A stretch of 64,000 nt of DNA from Butyricimonas virosa (GTDB lineage: Bacteria; Bacteroidota; Bacteroidia; Bacteroidales; Marinifilaceae), in contig NZ_CP102269.1 in NCBI RefSeq assembly GCF_025148635.1, positions 2,976,001 through 3,040,000 of the forward strand. The letters run 5' to 3'. Under the pieces are notes generated by a model. The model was not told where the DNA came from, searched no databases, and was given only the letters and a program-made list of their open reading frames with translations. Of this stretch, positions 34,797 to 42,993 are shown piece after piece. Within the stretch, counting starts at the first letter, position 1. Every line of letters starts with the position of its first letter. The position numbers were made by a program, and so were the translations under genes.

Positions 34797-34970
34797 ATGA
34801 AGAATTATCAATTTGAGGAAATAACATTTTGGCTCTCGTTGATTGCGTGTTTACTGGCTTATGATGCAGAAATATTGTGGCTTGCAAAAATATTGGCAGG
34901 AATAAGCGTGATAAACTTTTTTTGCGCAATCGTTACGGCTTGGATAGATGTGAAACATAAAAAGAATTGA
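34797..34970 (+). CDS. Short two-helix membrane protein of the phage
   Basis: 57 residues with two hydrophobic segments (ITFWLSLIACLLAY and AKILAGISVINFFCAIVTAW) and a basic end (VKHKKN). It lies in the same direction with a 2-base gap to the next small gene, which supports it as real. Function unknown. Confidence 0.5.
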   Translation: MKNYQFEEITFWLSLIACLLAYDAEILWLAKILAGISVINFFCAIVTAWIDVKHKKN

Positions 34971-34972
34971 AA

Positions 34973-35128
34973 ATGAAAATGAGAAAACAGAAAAAACAAA
35001 TCCCTGCGGATTTTCGCAAACAGATGTATGAGAATTACAAAGCTAATATGGCTTTCTACGGTAAGCCGATAAGTTCATATAAGCAGTGGCTCAAAGATAT
35101 ATTTAACACTAAAATACCAACAAAATGA
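34973..35128 (+). CDS. Short basic phage protein
   Basis: 51 residues, Lys-rich (MKMRKQKKQIPADFRKQMYE) with a YGKPISSYKQWLKDIF tail. The stop overlaps the ATG of the lipoprotein gene (ATGA). Function unknown. Confidence 0.5.
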   Translation: MKMRKQKKQIPADFRKQMYENYKANMAFYGKPISSYKQWLKDIFNTKIPTK

Positions 35129-35412
35129 AAAAGATTATCATTATCGCAATCGCACTCTTAGCCCTGACAGCGTGCGAATCAAAACAAGTTGAAGAAGTCA
35201 AGGCGAGTACAAACCAATCTTACCCGGTTGAAAAACTATTCACGGTTGACGGTATCACGGTTTATCGTTTCAGTGACAATGACCGTTACGTTTACTTCAC
35301 AAACAGAACGGGCGATGTTCAATACAGTTATCAAAAGCGGGTTGGAAAAGCAACAAAGAATGTCAAGGTTCAAACAATGTGTAACAACAATGGGCAGGAA
35401 AATCAACATTGA
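35125..35412 (+). CDS. Phage lipoprotein (DUF4884-like)
   Basis: 95 residues. A lipoprotein signal with lipobox LTAC (cysteine at residue 17) is followed by a small beta domain: LFTVDGITVYRFSDNDRYVY, FTNRTGDVQYSY. This resembles DUF4884 proteins in Bacteroidales mobile elements. Phage lipoproteins often act in superinfection exclusion; that role is an inference. Its 3' end overlaps the next gene by 23 bases. Confidence 0.7.
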   Translation: MKKIIIIAIALLALTACESKQVEEVKASTNQSYPVEKLFTVDGITVYRFSDNDRYVYFTNRTGDVQYSYQKRVGKATKNVKVQTMCNNNGQENQH

Positions 35413-35587
35413 AGAAGTCAGGGGCTTTCTTGAAGCCTCTAACAGACAGTTCGAGCAGGGAGGCATATACCTTGAACGTGCTCTGTTCAAACGTGACGAT
35501 AACGGGGTTCTGACGGGTATCACGCTTTCATACGAGGACAGAACAACATCTGACACACAAGAAACAAGAAAGGAGAAACAAGTATGA
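35390..35587 (+). CDS. Small phage protein, unknown
   Basis: 65 residues from the ATG at 35390, in another frame than the lipoprotein it overlaps. MGRKINIEEVRGFLEASNRQ then GVLTGITLSYEDRTT. Overlaps the next start by 4 bases (ATGA). Confidence 0.5.
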   Translation: MGRKINIEEVRGFLEASNRQFEQGGIYLERALFKRDDNGVLTGITLSYEDRTTSDTQETRKEKQV

Positions 35588-35841
35588 AAAACGTGACACG
35601 GTGTAAAATAACGCTTTCAAACGGTCAGCGTTATACATTGAGAGACCCGGAAGACATCGGCGGCATTGACAGCAACCGCACGGCATTATTCGTCTTCAAT
35701 AACGGGCAAATTTACAGAGGATGCACGGACGGAGAGGTTGACGATGACGGGGATTTCTGTCTTTCAAAAAAAGACACACATCATCGCATAGGGCTTCCCT
35801 TTGACCGTCTTCTCGGATGGGCTTATGAAAAGGAGGGCTGA
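35584..35841 (+). CDS. Small phage protein, unknown
   Basis: 85 residues, beta-rich with many Asp and Gly (CKITLSNGQRYTLRDPEDIG, FNNGQIYRGCTDGEVDDDGD), ending LPFDRLLGWAYEKEG. No family recognised. Confidence 0.55.
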   Translation: MKNVTRCKITLSNGQRYTLRDPEDIGGIDSNRTALFVFNNGQIYRGCTDGEVDDDGDFCLSKKDTHHRIGLPFDRLLGWAYEKEG

Positions 35842-35844
35842 CTT

Positions 35845-36219
35845 ATGGGAAACTGTCTGAATGACGTTTGTGACCGTCTTCAAGAAAAGTTTGGTCTCCT
35901 TGATGAAGCGGTAAAAGAGTTAAAAGAGGCTTTGATAAACGCTCAGGAATCTTTAGGAATGTCTATCGCTGAGATTGAACGGGCTATCGAACAAATATCA
36001 AGGCTCGGGGCTGAATGTCTGATGGAGCAAGTTATTGAACGCAACTTGGAATATGAACTGAAAAAAATAAGCCTTGAAAATTATAAAATCTGTTCTGAAC
36101 CAGCAGAGCGTGACCCCTACCCTCCATATAGGGAACGGCTGCATCCCCGGAAGCACTGGCAACGGAAACCCTATTGGCTCAGAACCCGGAGCAACCCGAA
36201 GAAAAAAGGCTATCATTAA
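35845..36219 (+). CDS. Phage coiled-coil protein, unknown
   Basis: 124 residues. A long helical N-terminal two thirds (LLDEAVKELKEALINAQESL, EIERAIEQISRLG) is followed by a basic, Pro/Arg-rich tail (RKHWQRKPYWLRTRSNPKKK). The basic tail could contact nucleic acid. No family recognised. The gap to the next gene (36220-36295) is empty. Confidence 0.5.
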   Translation: MGNCLNDVCDRLQEKFGLLDEAVKELKEALINAQESLGMSIAEIERAIEQISRLGAECLMEQVIERNLEYELKKISLENYKICSEPAERDPYPPYRERLHPRKHWQRKPYWLRTRSNPKKKGYH

Positions 36220-36295
36220 ACCTGAGAGCCTGAACGCAAATGAAGTGAACTTATTACAGAAAACGGATATTTAATCGAATAAAAAACAAGAAATT

Positions 36296-36670
36296 ATGGG
36301 TAATTTTTCAATCAAAGAAGACCTCCTGAAACTGAAAGGGTCGTTCATAACAAACTTCAAAGGACGCACGGAAACAAAACGCTGTCTTGTCATCCCGGTT
36401 GATGACAGCGGGCTTTATGTCGGGGAAAAAGGCGTTTATCTGAACCTGACAGCCATAGAAATGGAGAACCCGCAGTTCAAAGAAACCCACTGTATCAAAC
36501 AGTCACTTGACAAGGAGATATACGAAGCCTTATCAGAAGAACAGAGGCAAGCCCTCCCGATTATCGGCGGCATGAAACCGCTTGTGAAAAAAGCCGCCCC
36601 ACAGATGAATGTCGGTTCAACCTTTGACGGGGCGCAAGCTGTGGAAAATACGGATGACCTGCCATTCTGA
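36296..36670 (+). CDS. SSB-like phage protein with DDLPF tail
   Basis: 124 residues. Beta-rich N-terminal part (GSFITNFKGRTETKRCLVIP, GLYVGEKGVYLNLTAIEM) and a flexible region ending in NTDDLPF, the acidic C-terminal tip by which single-strand DNA-binding proteins recruit partners. The fold could be an OB-fold, but I cannot show it. It closes the replication operon before a terminator. Confidence 0.6.
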   Translation: MGNFSIKEDLLKLKGSFITNFKGRTETKRCLVIPVDDSGLYVGEKGVYLNLTAIEMENPQFKETHCIKQSLDKEIYEALSEEQRQALPIIGGMKPLVKKAAPQMNVGSTFDGAQAVENTDDLPF

Positions 36671-36692
36671 TGAAATGAGAATAAACACAGAC

Positions 36693-36718
36693 AAAGGGGA
36701 GCAATCCCCTTTCTGTTT
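36693..36718 (+). terminator. Terminator of the replication operon
   Basis: AAAGGGGA-GCAA-TCCCCTTT hairpin (8 bp, GCAA tetraloop) then CTGTTTTC. It lies 22 bases after the SSB-like stop. Confidence 0.7.
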
Positions 36719-36757
36719 TCCTTGCCTTTAAACAAGCCCCAAAAATCACGTTAAAAC

Positions 36758-37135
36758 ATGAAAGCTGATAAAAGTATCGCAAAAACAAAGAAAAGCCGAC
36801 AGACAGCGGCAAAACCGCCCATGCGTGACGTTTTCACGGTTATTTGTAAGACCGATTTAAAAGTCGAGTGCGTAAAAGAGTTCAAATTTCACCCCGTCAG
36901 GAAGTGGCGGTTTGATTACGCCGTGCCTGAGTACAAAATCGCCCTTGAAGTTGAGGGAGGTGTATGGACGGGAGGACGGCACACTTCCCCAAAAGGTTTT
37001 CTTGGAGACATTGAGAAGTATAATACGGCTACACTTATGGGCTGGCGTGTGTTCAGAACAACGCCTGATGACTTGTACAAGAAAAAGACCCTTGATTTGA
37101 TGAAATCAGCCATTTTGAATGATTTTACCCCTTAA
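36758..37135 (+). CDS. PD-(D/E)XK-type phage endonuclease
   Basis: 125 residues. A basic start is followed by KEFKFHPVRKWRFDYAVPEY, then KIALEVEGGVWTGGRHTSPK and ATLMGWRVFRTTPDDLY: Asp plus ExE with a following turn, as in Vsr-like or DUF559-like nuclease folds. Such genes occur near phage replication genes and may act in Holliday-junction or restriction-like cleavage. Isolated between a terminator and the next promoter. Confidence 0.7.
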   Translation: MKADKSIAKTKKSRQTAAKPPMRDVFTVICKTDLKVECVKEFKFHPVRKWRFDYAVPEYKIALEVEGGVWTGGRHTSPKGFLGDIEKYNTATLMGWRVFRTTPDDLYKKKTLDLMKSAILNDFTP

Positions 37136-37157
37136 AAAGCCCCTTTTTTGCTTAAAA

Positions 37158-37209
37158 GTGATTACTTTATACTCACTTTTTCATATTTTTGTGCGTACAA
37201 TGTAATCAC
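37158..37209 (+). promoter_or_regulatory. Phage promoter flanked by two 19-bp operators (sites B2, B)
   Basis: Site B2 GTGATTACTTTATACTCAC (37158-37176) lies upstream; a TATTTTTG -7 box at 37184-37191 follows, and site B GTGCGTACAATGTAATCAC (37191-37209) covers the start point. The tight arrangement around one promoter is typical repressor control. It serves the ParB-methyltransferase/terminase operon. Confidence 0.7.
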
Positions 37210-37224
37210 TAAGCAAAAAAGAGT

Positions 37225-38781
37225 ATGAAAACAGAAACGATTCATCTTTCACAAATTCAGGTTAACGGGGCGAATCCCCGTACAATCAAGAATGACAAGT
37301 TTGAAAAGTTGATTAGGTCTATTCTAATTCTCCCGAAGATGCTTGAACTTCGCCCGATAGTCGTTGACAACACGTTCACGGTTCTTGGTGGGAATATGCG
37401 TCTTCGGGCTTTGTCTGCTATCGCTGAAATGTCTCCCGCTGAAATAAACACCCGGCTTGGGGAATGTTCAGGATACGCACAGAAGACAGAAGCAGAACGA
37501 AACCTTTTACGCAGTCATTGGGAAAAGTGGCTTGACAGACCAACAGCCCATGTTATCAAGGCTTCTGAACTGACAGACGCAGAACAGCGGGAGTTCATCA
37601 TCAAAGACAACGTGGGTTATGGAGAGTGGGACATGGACGCTCTCGCCAATGAATGGGACACGGAAGAACTTGTTGATTGGGGCTTAGACCTGTGGGAAGA
37701 CAAATCAGATAGCGAAAGCGGGAACAGTTCTTCTTCCCTGCCGAACAGCGCACCCGAATCATCATTGTTTGACCGCTTTGTCGTTCCCCCGTTCTCTATC
37801 CTTGACACCCGTAAAGGCTATTGGCAAGACCGCAAGAAGAAGTGGTACGACATCATCGGGGATATGGGAGAAAGCCGTAATGATACGCTTGTGACAAGCC
37901 TTGAAATCAAGTACAAAGACTTGTATCAAAGAACCCGTGAACACAGGAAAGAACTTGGCATTTCATTCAAAGAGTACATCGAAAAGTACGTTCCGAAAGA
38001 AGAGCTTGAACGGGAACAGTCGAAAATCGTTGCTCAGGGCGTTTCTATCCTTGACCCCGTTATGGCTGAAATCGTCTGCCGTTGGTTTGGGTTCAAGAAC
38101 TGTCAGACGTTTGACTGTTTCGCGGGCGATAGCGTTTTCGGCTTTGTTTCTGCTTATCTCGGCAACCAATTCACGGGCATTGAACTGAGAGAACAGCAAG
38201 CGAGCCTGAACAACGAGCGTGTGGCTGAAATGACAGCCCGCTATATTTGCGATGACGGTCAGAATGTGGCAAAGCACATCACCCCCGAGAGCCAAGACCT
38301 GCTGTTCAGTTGTCCCCCATATTTTGACCTTGAAAAGTATTCAGACCTCCCGAATGACGCAAGCAATCAGGACAGCTATGAAGACTTCATTCAGATATTG
38401 AAGAACGCTTTCACGGCGGCTGTCGGCTGTCTGAAAAATAACCGTTTCGCCGTTATCTGTGTGGGCGATGTCCGTGACCGGAAGACGGGCTTTTATTATG
38501 ACTTCTGCGGCGACATCAAGCGGATATTCAAAGAAGCGGGCGTTCTTCTGTATAATGAAATCATCCTTGTTGAACAAACCGCTTCAACAGCCCTGAGAGC
38601 CGCCCGGTATATGGAGACAAGAAAGGTCGCAAAGACGCACCAGCACATTCTCGTGTTCTTCAAAGGCAACCCGAAAGACATAAAGAAAGAATACCCGAAA
38701 ATTGAGTACACAGAAGAAGACATGGTTCAGTTTGAAGCCACTGAAACTTCTTCTGAGAGTGAAACAACTGAAAATGAATAA
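37225..38781 (+). CDS. ParB-domain and DNA methyltransferase fusion protein
   Basis: 518 residues. The N-terminal 130 residues are a ParB-like/sulfiredoxin-fold domain (INPRT-like GANPRTIKNDKFEKLIRSI, VLGGNMRLRALSA). A Ser-rich linker (SGNSSSSLPNSAPESS) follows. The C-terminal half is a SAM-dependent amino-methyltransferase with FDCFAGDSVFGFV (SAM site) and LLFSCPPYFDLEKYSD (catalytic S/D/N-PPY variant). This fusion is widespread in phages, probably modifying phage DNA against restriction. It overlaps the SpeD-like gene by 8 bases. Confidence 0.88.
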   Translation: MKTETIHLSQIQVNGANPRTIKNDKFEKLIRSILILPKMLELRPIVVDNTFTVLGGNMRLRALSAIAEMSPAEINTRLGECSGYAQKTEAERNLLRSHWEKWLDRPTAHVIKASELTDAEQREFIIKDNVGYGEWDMDALANEWDTEELVDWGLDLWEDKSDSESGNSSSSLPNSAPESSLFDRFVVPPFSILDTRKGYWQDRKKKWYDIIGDMGESRNDTLVTSLEIKYKDLYQRTREHRKELGISFKEYIEKYVPKEELEREQSKIVAQGVSILDPVMAEIVCRWFGFKNCQTFDCFAGDSVFGFVSAYLGNQFTGIELREQQASLNNERVAEMTARYICDDGQNVAKHITPESQDLLFSCPPYFDLEKYSDLPNDASNQDSYEDFIQILKNAFTAAVGCLKNNRFAVICVGDVRDRKTGFYYDFCGDIKRIFKEAGVLLYNEIILVEQTASTALRAARYMETRKVAKTHQHILVFFKGNPKDIKKEYPKIEYTEEDMVQFEATETSSESETTENE

Positions 38782-39064
38782 GACCATGCAAGCAAAAATC
38801 TGGAATCACGCCCAATGGGTCAAAGAGACCGACCCGAAAGCACTGCGGGGAATGTTTGACAAACTTCTCCGTAAAGCGGGTTTCAATGTTCTGAGTTGCA
38901 CGGAACATCATTTCAGCCCACAAGGTTACACGGCTTTATGGCTGCTTTCCGAGAGCCACTTTGCTGTTCATACGTTCCCTGAGTTCGGGCGAACATATAT
39001 CGAACTTTCAAGCTGCAACCTTGATTTTTATCTGAACTTTCTTTCAATGACAAAAGAACTATGA
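38774..39064 (+). CDS. S-adenosylmethionine decarboxylase-like protein (SpeD-like)
   Basis: 96 residues from the ATG at 38774. The middle FSPQGYTALWLLSESHFAVH plus TFPEFGRTYIELSSCN matches bacterial SpeD. The processing/pyruvoyl site E60-S61, His66 and Cys81 correspond to Glu62-Ser63, His68 and Cys83 of the Bacillus/Thermotoga enzymes. It is shorter than usual (about 125), lacking the C-terminal part. Active SpeD cleaves itself and decarboxylates SAM for polyamine synthesis. Overlap with the methyltransferase gene suggests a shared SAM theme, for instance lowering SAM or tuning polyamines for DNA packing; both are inference. Confidence 0.8.
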   Translation: MNKTMQAKIWNHAQWVKETDPKALRGMFDKLLRKAGFNVLSCTEHHFSPQGYTALWLLSESHFAVHTFPEFGRTYIELSSCNLDFYLNFLSMTKEL

Positions 39065-39639
39065 GCAAGGCACAAGAGAAGAAAAGAAACCAACTGAAAC
39101 AAGCCCGTCTCGAAATCGTGGCGGGAATGTACAAGCGGGGTTACAGCCTCAGAAAAATTCAATCAGAAGTCGTAAAAAGACTTGAACTGCCCTCTTATTC
39201 CCTCGCCACGGTTCATAAAGACGTGCAAACGCTTCTTGACGAATGGAGGGAAAACAGAATTGAAGACATGGACGCTGCCCTTACGCTTGAACTTGAACGC
39301 ATTGACGAAACCTGCCGGGAACTATGGGAACAGTGGGAAAAGTCAAAGACTGATTACAATAAGACGCAACGCAAACAGAAAGGTTCTCCCGCCCGTGACA
39401 ACGAGACGGGGCAGACTTCAATCAGGACGTATCAGACAGAGCGCACGGAAACGGAGGTTATCATGCTCGGAGACCCGTCATATATCGCCGAAATCAGGAA
39501 ACAACTTGAAGAACGGCGTAAGCTGCTTGGTCTTTACGCTCCCGAAAAGAAAGACATCAACGGAAATGTATCTTTCGCCTCTCTGCTGATTGAAAGCGGC
39601 TTGTTGGATGAAGCCGAAACGCAGGACGAAGCAGAATAA
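39061..39639 (+). CDS. Terminase small subunit-like protein
   Basis: 192 residues. N-terminal helix-turn-helix (MYKRGYSLRKIQSEVVKRLE), a long charged central helix region, and an oligomerisation-type tail (YIAEIRKQLEERRKLLGLYA) typical of small terminases, which recognise phage DNA. The large subunit follows 100 bases later. The gap (39640-39741) holds a small GC hairpin and the motif GCAAAAAATAACT before the next start. Confidence 0.75.
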   Translation: MSKAQEKKRNQLKQARLEIVAGMYKRGYSLRKIQSEVVKRLELPSYSLATVHKDVQTLLDEWRENRIEDMDAALTLELERIDETCRELWEQWEKSKTDYNKTQRKQKGSPARDNETGQTSIRTYQTERTETEVIMLGDPSYIAEIRKQLEERRKLLGLYAPEKKDINGNVSFASLLIESGLLDEAETQDEAE

Positions 39640-39741
39640 CCCCGATTGCGCCCGAATGTGGCTCTGAAATAATTCATTCGTATAAAGTTACCATTTGAAA
39701 ACGAAAGCCCGGCACAGGGCGAATCAGCAAAAAATAACTCA

Positions 39742-41328
39742 ATGAAGAAACAGAATAAAGATATTCTCCGCAAGAAAGGTCTTGAACTGATGAACCTATG
39801 GCGGGCAGACTGGAACAGGTTTGTCCGTGAAGCCCTCGGAGTGACCCTTGACAAAGAACAGCAAGAAATACTGTCAAGCGTTCAGCACAACAGGCGAACA
39901 TCGGTTGCATCAGGCACAGCCCGTGGAAAGGATTTCGTGGCGGCTTGTGCCGCTATCTGTTTCTTGTATCTCACCCCTCGCTGGAGAAAGAACAGTTTGG
40001 GCGAAATAGAACTTGTTGAAAATACCAAAGTCGCTTTGACAGCCCCGACAGACCGTCAAGTAAAAAACATCATGATGCCTGAGATAAGCCGCCTTTTCAA
40101 CAGAGCCAAAGCCCGTGGCGTTGAACTTATCGGCAAACTGAACGCCTATGACATAAGAACAAACAATGATGAATGGTTCCTGACAGGCTTCAAGGCTGAT
40201 GAACACAACCATGAAGCGTGGTCAGGTTTTCATGCGGTTCACACGATGTTTGTCGTAACCGAGGCTACAGGTATCGGGGATGACACCTTTGCCGCCATAG
40301 AGGGAAACCTGCAGGGCGACAGCCGTATTCTTCTTGTCTTCAACCCAAACAAGACAGTAGGCTATGCCGCCAAATCTCAGAAAGGAGACCGTTGGCACAA
40401 ATACCGTCTGAACAGCCTGACTGCTCCGAATATCGCAAGCAAGAAGATTATTATTCCCGGTCAGGTTGACTATGATTGGGTGTTGGATAAACTTGAAAAT
40501 TGGTGTGAGAAAATATCCCCCGATGAAATCATATCAGAAATGGATGACTTTGAGTTCGAGGGGCAATGGTATCGCCCGGAAGACCTGTTCAGAAAGAAAG
40601 TCCTCGGTCTGTTCCCGAAAGTCGATGAAGACACGCTTATCCCCCGTCAATGGCTTGAAGAAGCGCATGAACGTTGGAAACAAGCCAAAGGGCGTGAACC
40701 GCTTCGGGCTGACCTCAATATTCTCGGAGTTGACGTGGCGGGCATGGGGCGTGACGCAACGTGTTATGTCCTTCGCCGTGACAACTGGGTGGCTTCCTTT
40801 GACACACACAATTCAGGCGGCGTGGCAGACCACATGAAAGTGGCTGGAAAAATCATGGTTGCCCGCCGACAGAACATCGGTCTTTACGTCAGCATTGACA
40901 CAATCGGCGAGGGTGCGGGCGTTTATAGCCGTTGCGTTGAACTTGAAGACGAACCGCATTATATCCTGAGTTGCAAGTACTCAGAGAGCGCAAAGACCCC
41001 TAACGGGCGTGAACTGAGCGACATCACGGGGCAAAACAAGTTCTTCAATATGCGTGCTTATCTGTTTTGGGCTGTCCGTGATTGGCTGAACCCAAGAAAC
41101 AATACGGGAGCCATGCTGCCGCCGGATGACAAGTTTGACGAAGAAGCCACGGAAATAAAGTTCTCGGTAAAGTCAAACGGCAAACTTTATATTGAGCCGA
41201 AAGAAGACATAAAAGAACGCCTCGGGCGAAGCCCTGACAAATTTGACGCTTTGGCTAACACGTTCTATCCCGTTCGGTATGCGAAACCTATCAACGTGAA
41301 CAGAATTGCGAAAATGCTGCGGAGATAA
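39742..41328 (+). CDS. Terminase large subunit
   Basis: 528 residues. The ATPase part has a deviant Walker A (SGTARGKDF) and Walker B FVVTEATG, with coupling motif FNPNK. The C-terminal nuclease half carries ILGVDVAGMGRDATC (RNase-H-like first acid). It cuts concatemers and pumps DNA into the head. Order terS-terL-portal-MuF is classic for Siphoviridae-like phages. Confidence 0.92.
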   Translation: MKKQNKDILRKKGLELMNLWRADWNRFVREALGVTLDKEQQEILSSVQHNRRTSVASGTARGKDFVAACAAICFLYLTPRWRKNSLGEIELVENTKVALTAPTDRQVKNIMMPEISRLFNRAKARGVELIGKLNAYDIRTNNDEWFLTGFKADEHNHEAWSGFHAVHTMFVVTEATGIGDDTFAAIEGNLQGDSRILLVFNPNKTVGYAAKSQKGDRWHKYRLNSLTAPNIASKKIIIPGQVDYDWVLDKLENWCEKISPDEIISEMDDFEFEGQWYRPEDLFRKKVLGLFPKVDEDTLIPRQWLEEAHERWKQAKGREPLRADLNILGVDVAGMGRDATCYVLRRDNWVASFDTHNSGGVADHMKVAGKIMVARRQNIGLYVSIDTIGEGAGVYSRCVELEDEPHYILSCKYSESAKTPNGRELSDITGQNKFFNMRAYLFWAVRDWLNPRNNTGAMLPPDDKFDEEATEIKFSVKSNGKLYIEPKEDIKERLGRSPDKFDALANTFYPVRYAKPINVNRIAKMLRR

Positions 41329-41362
41329 CAAACAGAATATTCAATTCAAAAAATATCAAACA

Positions 41363-42751
41363 ATGACAATCGAAGAAATTTTAAATTCGGACATGACGGC
41401 AGAACAGAAAATTGCCGCCCTGAGTGAAAAGACCGTGAACGTCCCTGTTTGGGGCGGTAGAAAAGGGCTTGAAATGGAGTATAACCCGAAGTTTCACCCC
41501 GTCATGGATAGACAGAAATACCCCGACATCGTGAATGAAGACGGAATTCAGCAAGTGACCCGCATTGCGCTCGGCTTTCAGAAGCTCGCATCAAAGAGAA
41601 TGACAGAACTGGTTACGGCTATACCTGTCAAGCGTGTGTTCAAGCCTGAGAACGACAAACAGAAAGAAGTGGCGACATTCATCACAAGCGTCCTCGACAA
41701 GAACCGCATCGACAGCGTTGACATAGACCGTGTGAACAGGTTCTTTGCCGGCTGCGAAATTATGACGTTATGGTACGCCCTTGAACAGAACAACACGCTT
41801 TACGGAAGAAAAAGCCCCCTGAAAATCCGTTGTCGCACGTTCTCCCCCATGCTCGGCGATGACCTATACCCCCTTTTTGATGAATACGGCGACATGATAG
41901 CAATGTCAGTCGGCTATCAAAGGAAGAAAGGGAGAAAGAACGTGAAGTTCTTTGACGCATACACGGCAAACAAGCACATCAAATGGTCTTCTGAAAGCGG
42001 TTCATGGCAGGAGATTGAGAATGAAGATATAACGCTTTTGAAAATCCCCGCAATTTACGCCTGCCGTCCTTTCCCGATTTGGGAATTCACGTCAGATACC
42101 GTTTACGAAATTGAATGGTCTTTGAGCCGTAACGGTAATTACATCCGTGAGAACTCAAAGCCACTGTTCTGTGTCTTCGCTGATGAAGCGATAAGTTACG
42201 GCGATGAAAAAAGTCCTGATAAGGAAGCCCGTGCCGTCATGCAATACCCGAAAGGCTCAACGGCGCAGTATGTCACTTGGCAACAAGCCGTTGAGAACCT
42301 GAAATTCCACGTCTCAGAGTTGAGAAACCTCTATTTCACAATGCTTCAACTCCCTGATTGGTCTTATGAGAAGATGTCGCAAGTCGCCTTGTCAGGAGAG
42401 AGCCGGAAACAACTGTTCATTGACGCACAACTGAAAGTCAACGATGAAAAAGGACCGCTGATTGAGTTCTTCGACCGTGAAATAAACGTTATCAAGGCTT
42501 ACGCAAAGATTGTCTTCGGGGAAAGCTACGCCGCCGACATTGACGCTCTGAAAGCTGAAATCATCATTACCCCGTTCACAATATCGGATGAAAAGGATGA
42601 CATCAACAACTTGATGACAGCCAACGGTGGCAAGCCTCTGATGTCCCAGCGTGAATCCATTGAGCGTTACGGAAAGTCTGATGACGTTGACAAGACGCTG
42701 AAAGAAATCAAGGAAGAAGAAATGTATGACAGCCTTGAAATGACTGAATAA
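41363..42751 (+). CDS. Phage portal protein (SPP1 gp6-like)
   Basis: 462 residues from the ATG at 41363. Follows terL, carries the portal pattern of a long helical start, beta wing and helical C-terminus (DIDALKAEIIITPFTISDEK, DDINNLMTANGGKPLMSQRE), typical of SPP1/DUF-type portals. It forms the DNA entry ring and docks terminase. Family assignment is from order and the conserved C-terminal motif. Confidence 0.8.
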   Translation: MTIEEILNSDMTAEQKIAALSEKTVNVPVWGGRKGLEMEYNPKFHPVMDRQKYPDIVNEDGIQQVTRIALGFQKLASKRMTELVTAIPVKRVFKPENDKQKEVATFITSVLDKNRIDSVDIDRVNRFFAGCEIMTLWYALEQNNTLYGRKSPLKIRCRTFSPMLGDDLYPLFDEYGDMIAMSVGYQRKKGRKNVKFFDAYTANKHIKWSSESGSWQEIENEDITLLKIPAIYACRPFPIWEFTSDTVYEIEWSLSRNGNYIRENSKPLFCVFADEAISYGDEKSPDKEARAVMQYPKGSTAQYVTWQQAVENLKFHVSELRNLYFTMLQLPDWSYEKMSQVALSGESRKQLFIDAQLKVNDEKGPLIEFFDREINVIKAYAKIVFGESYAADIDALKAEIIITPFTISDEKDDINNLMTANGGKPLMSQRESIERYGKSDDVDKTLKEIKEEEMYDSLEMTE

Positions 42752-42768
42752 CAAGAAAGGGGGAAATT

Positions 42769-42993
42769 ATGGCTATATCAAGAAGAAGACAACCGCCAAA
42801 GACCAAAGAACAACCGAAATTTCAATGCCGAGACTGCGGGCACAGCTATGATTGGCATGAGATAGGCGCAAACGGGAAACCGTTCATGTGCCGTTGCCCG
42901 TTCTACACGGGAGGCAAGTTCTGTCGCTTTCTTTCAGACCCTCAGTGCGAACACTTCATCAAACGGGAGGTAAACAATGGCAAGGCTGAATAA
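42769..42993 (+). CDS. Small zinc-ribbon phage protein
   Basis: 74 residues. Cysteine pairs CRDCGHSYDWH, MCRCPFYTGGKFC and QCEHF form a probable zinc-binding fold. It overlaps the MuF start by 17 bases and so is translated with it. Function in head assembly is unknown. Confidence 0.7.
   Translation: MAISRRRQPPKTKEQPKFQCRDCGHSYDWHEIGANGKPFMCRCPFYTGGKFCRFLSDPQCEHFIKREVNNGKAE

Noticed and set aside
36074..36274. Alternative 66-codon frame overlapping the gene at 35845
   Set aside because: Mostly inside the coiled-coil gene in another frame, with no ribosome site; a frameshift in the longer gene cannot be excluded but is not supported.
37158..37209. Insertion-sequence ends formed by the GTGATTACA repeats
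   Set aside because: The palindromes are 19 bases, not flanking a transposase, and are tied to promoter boxes, which suits operators.
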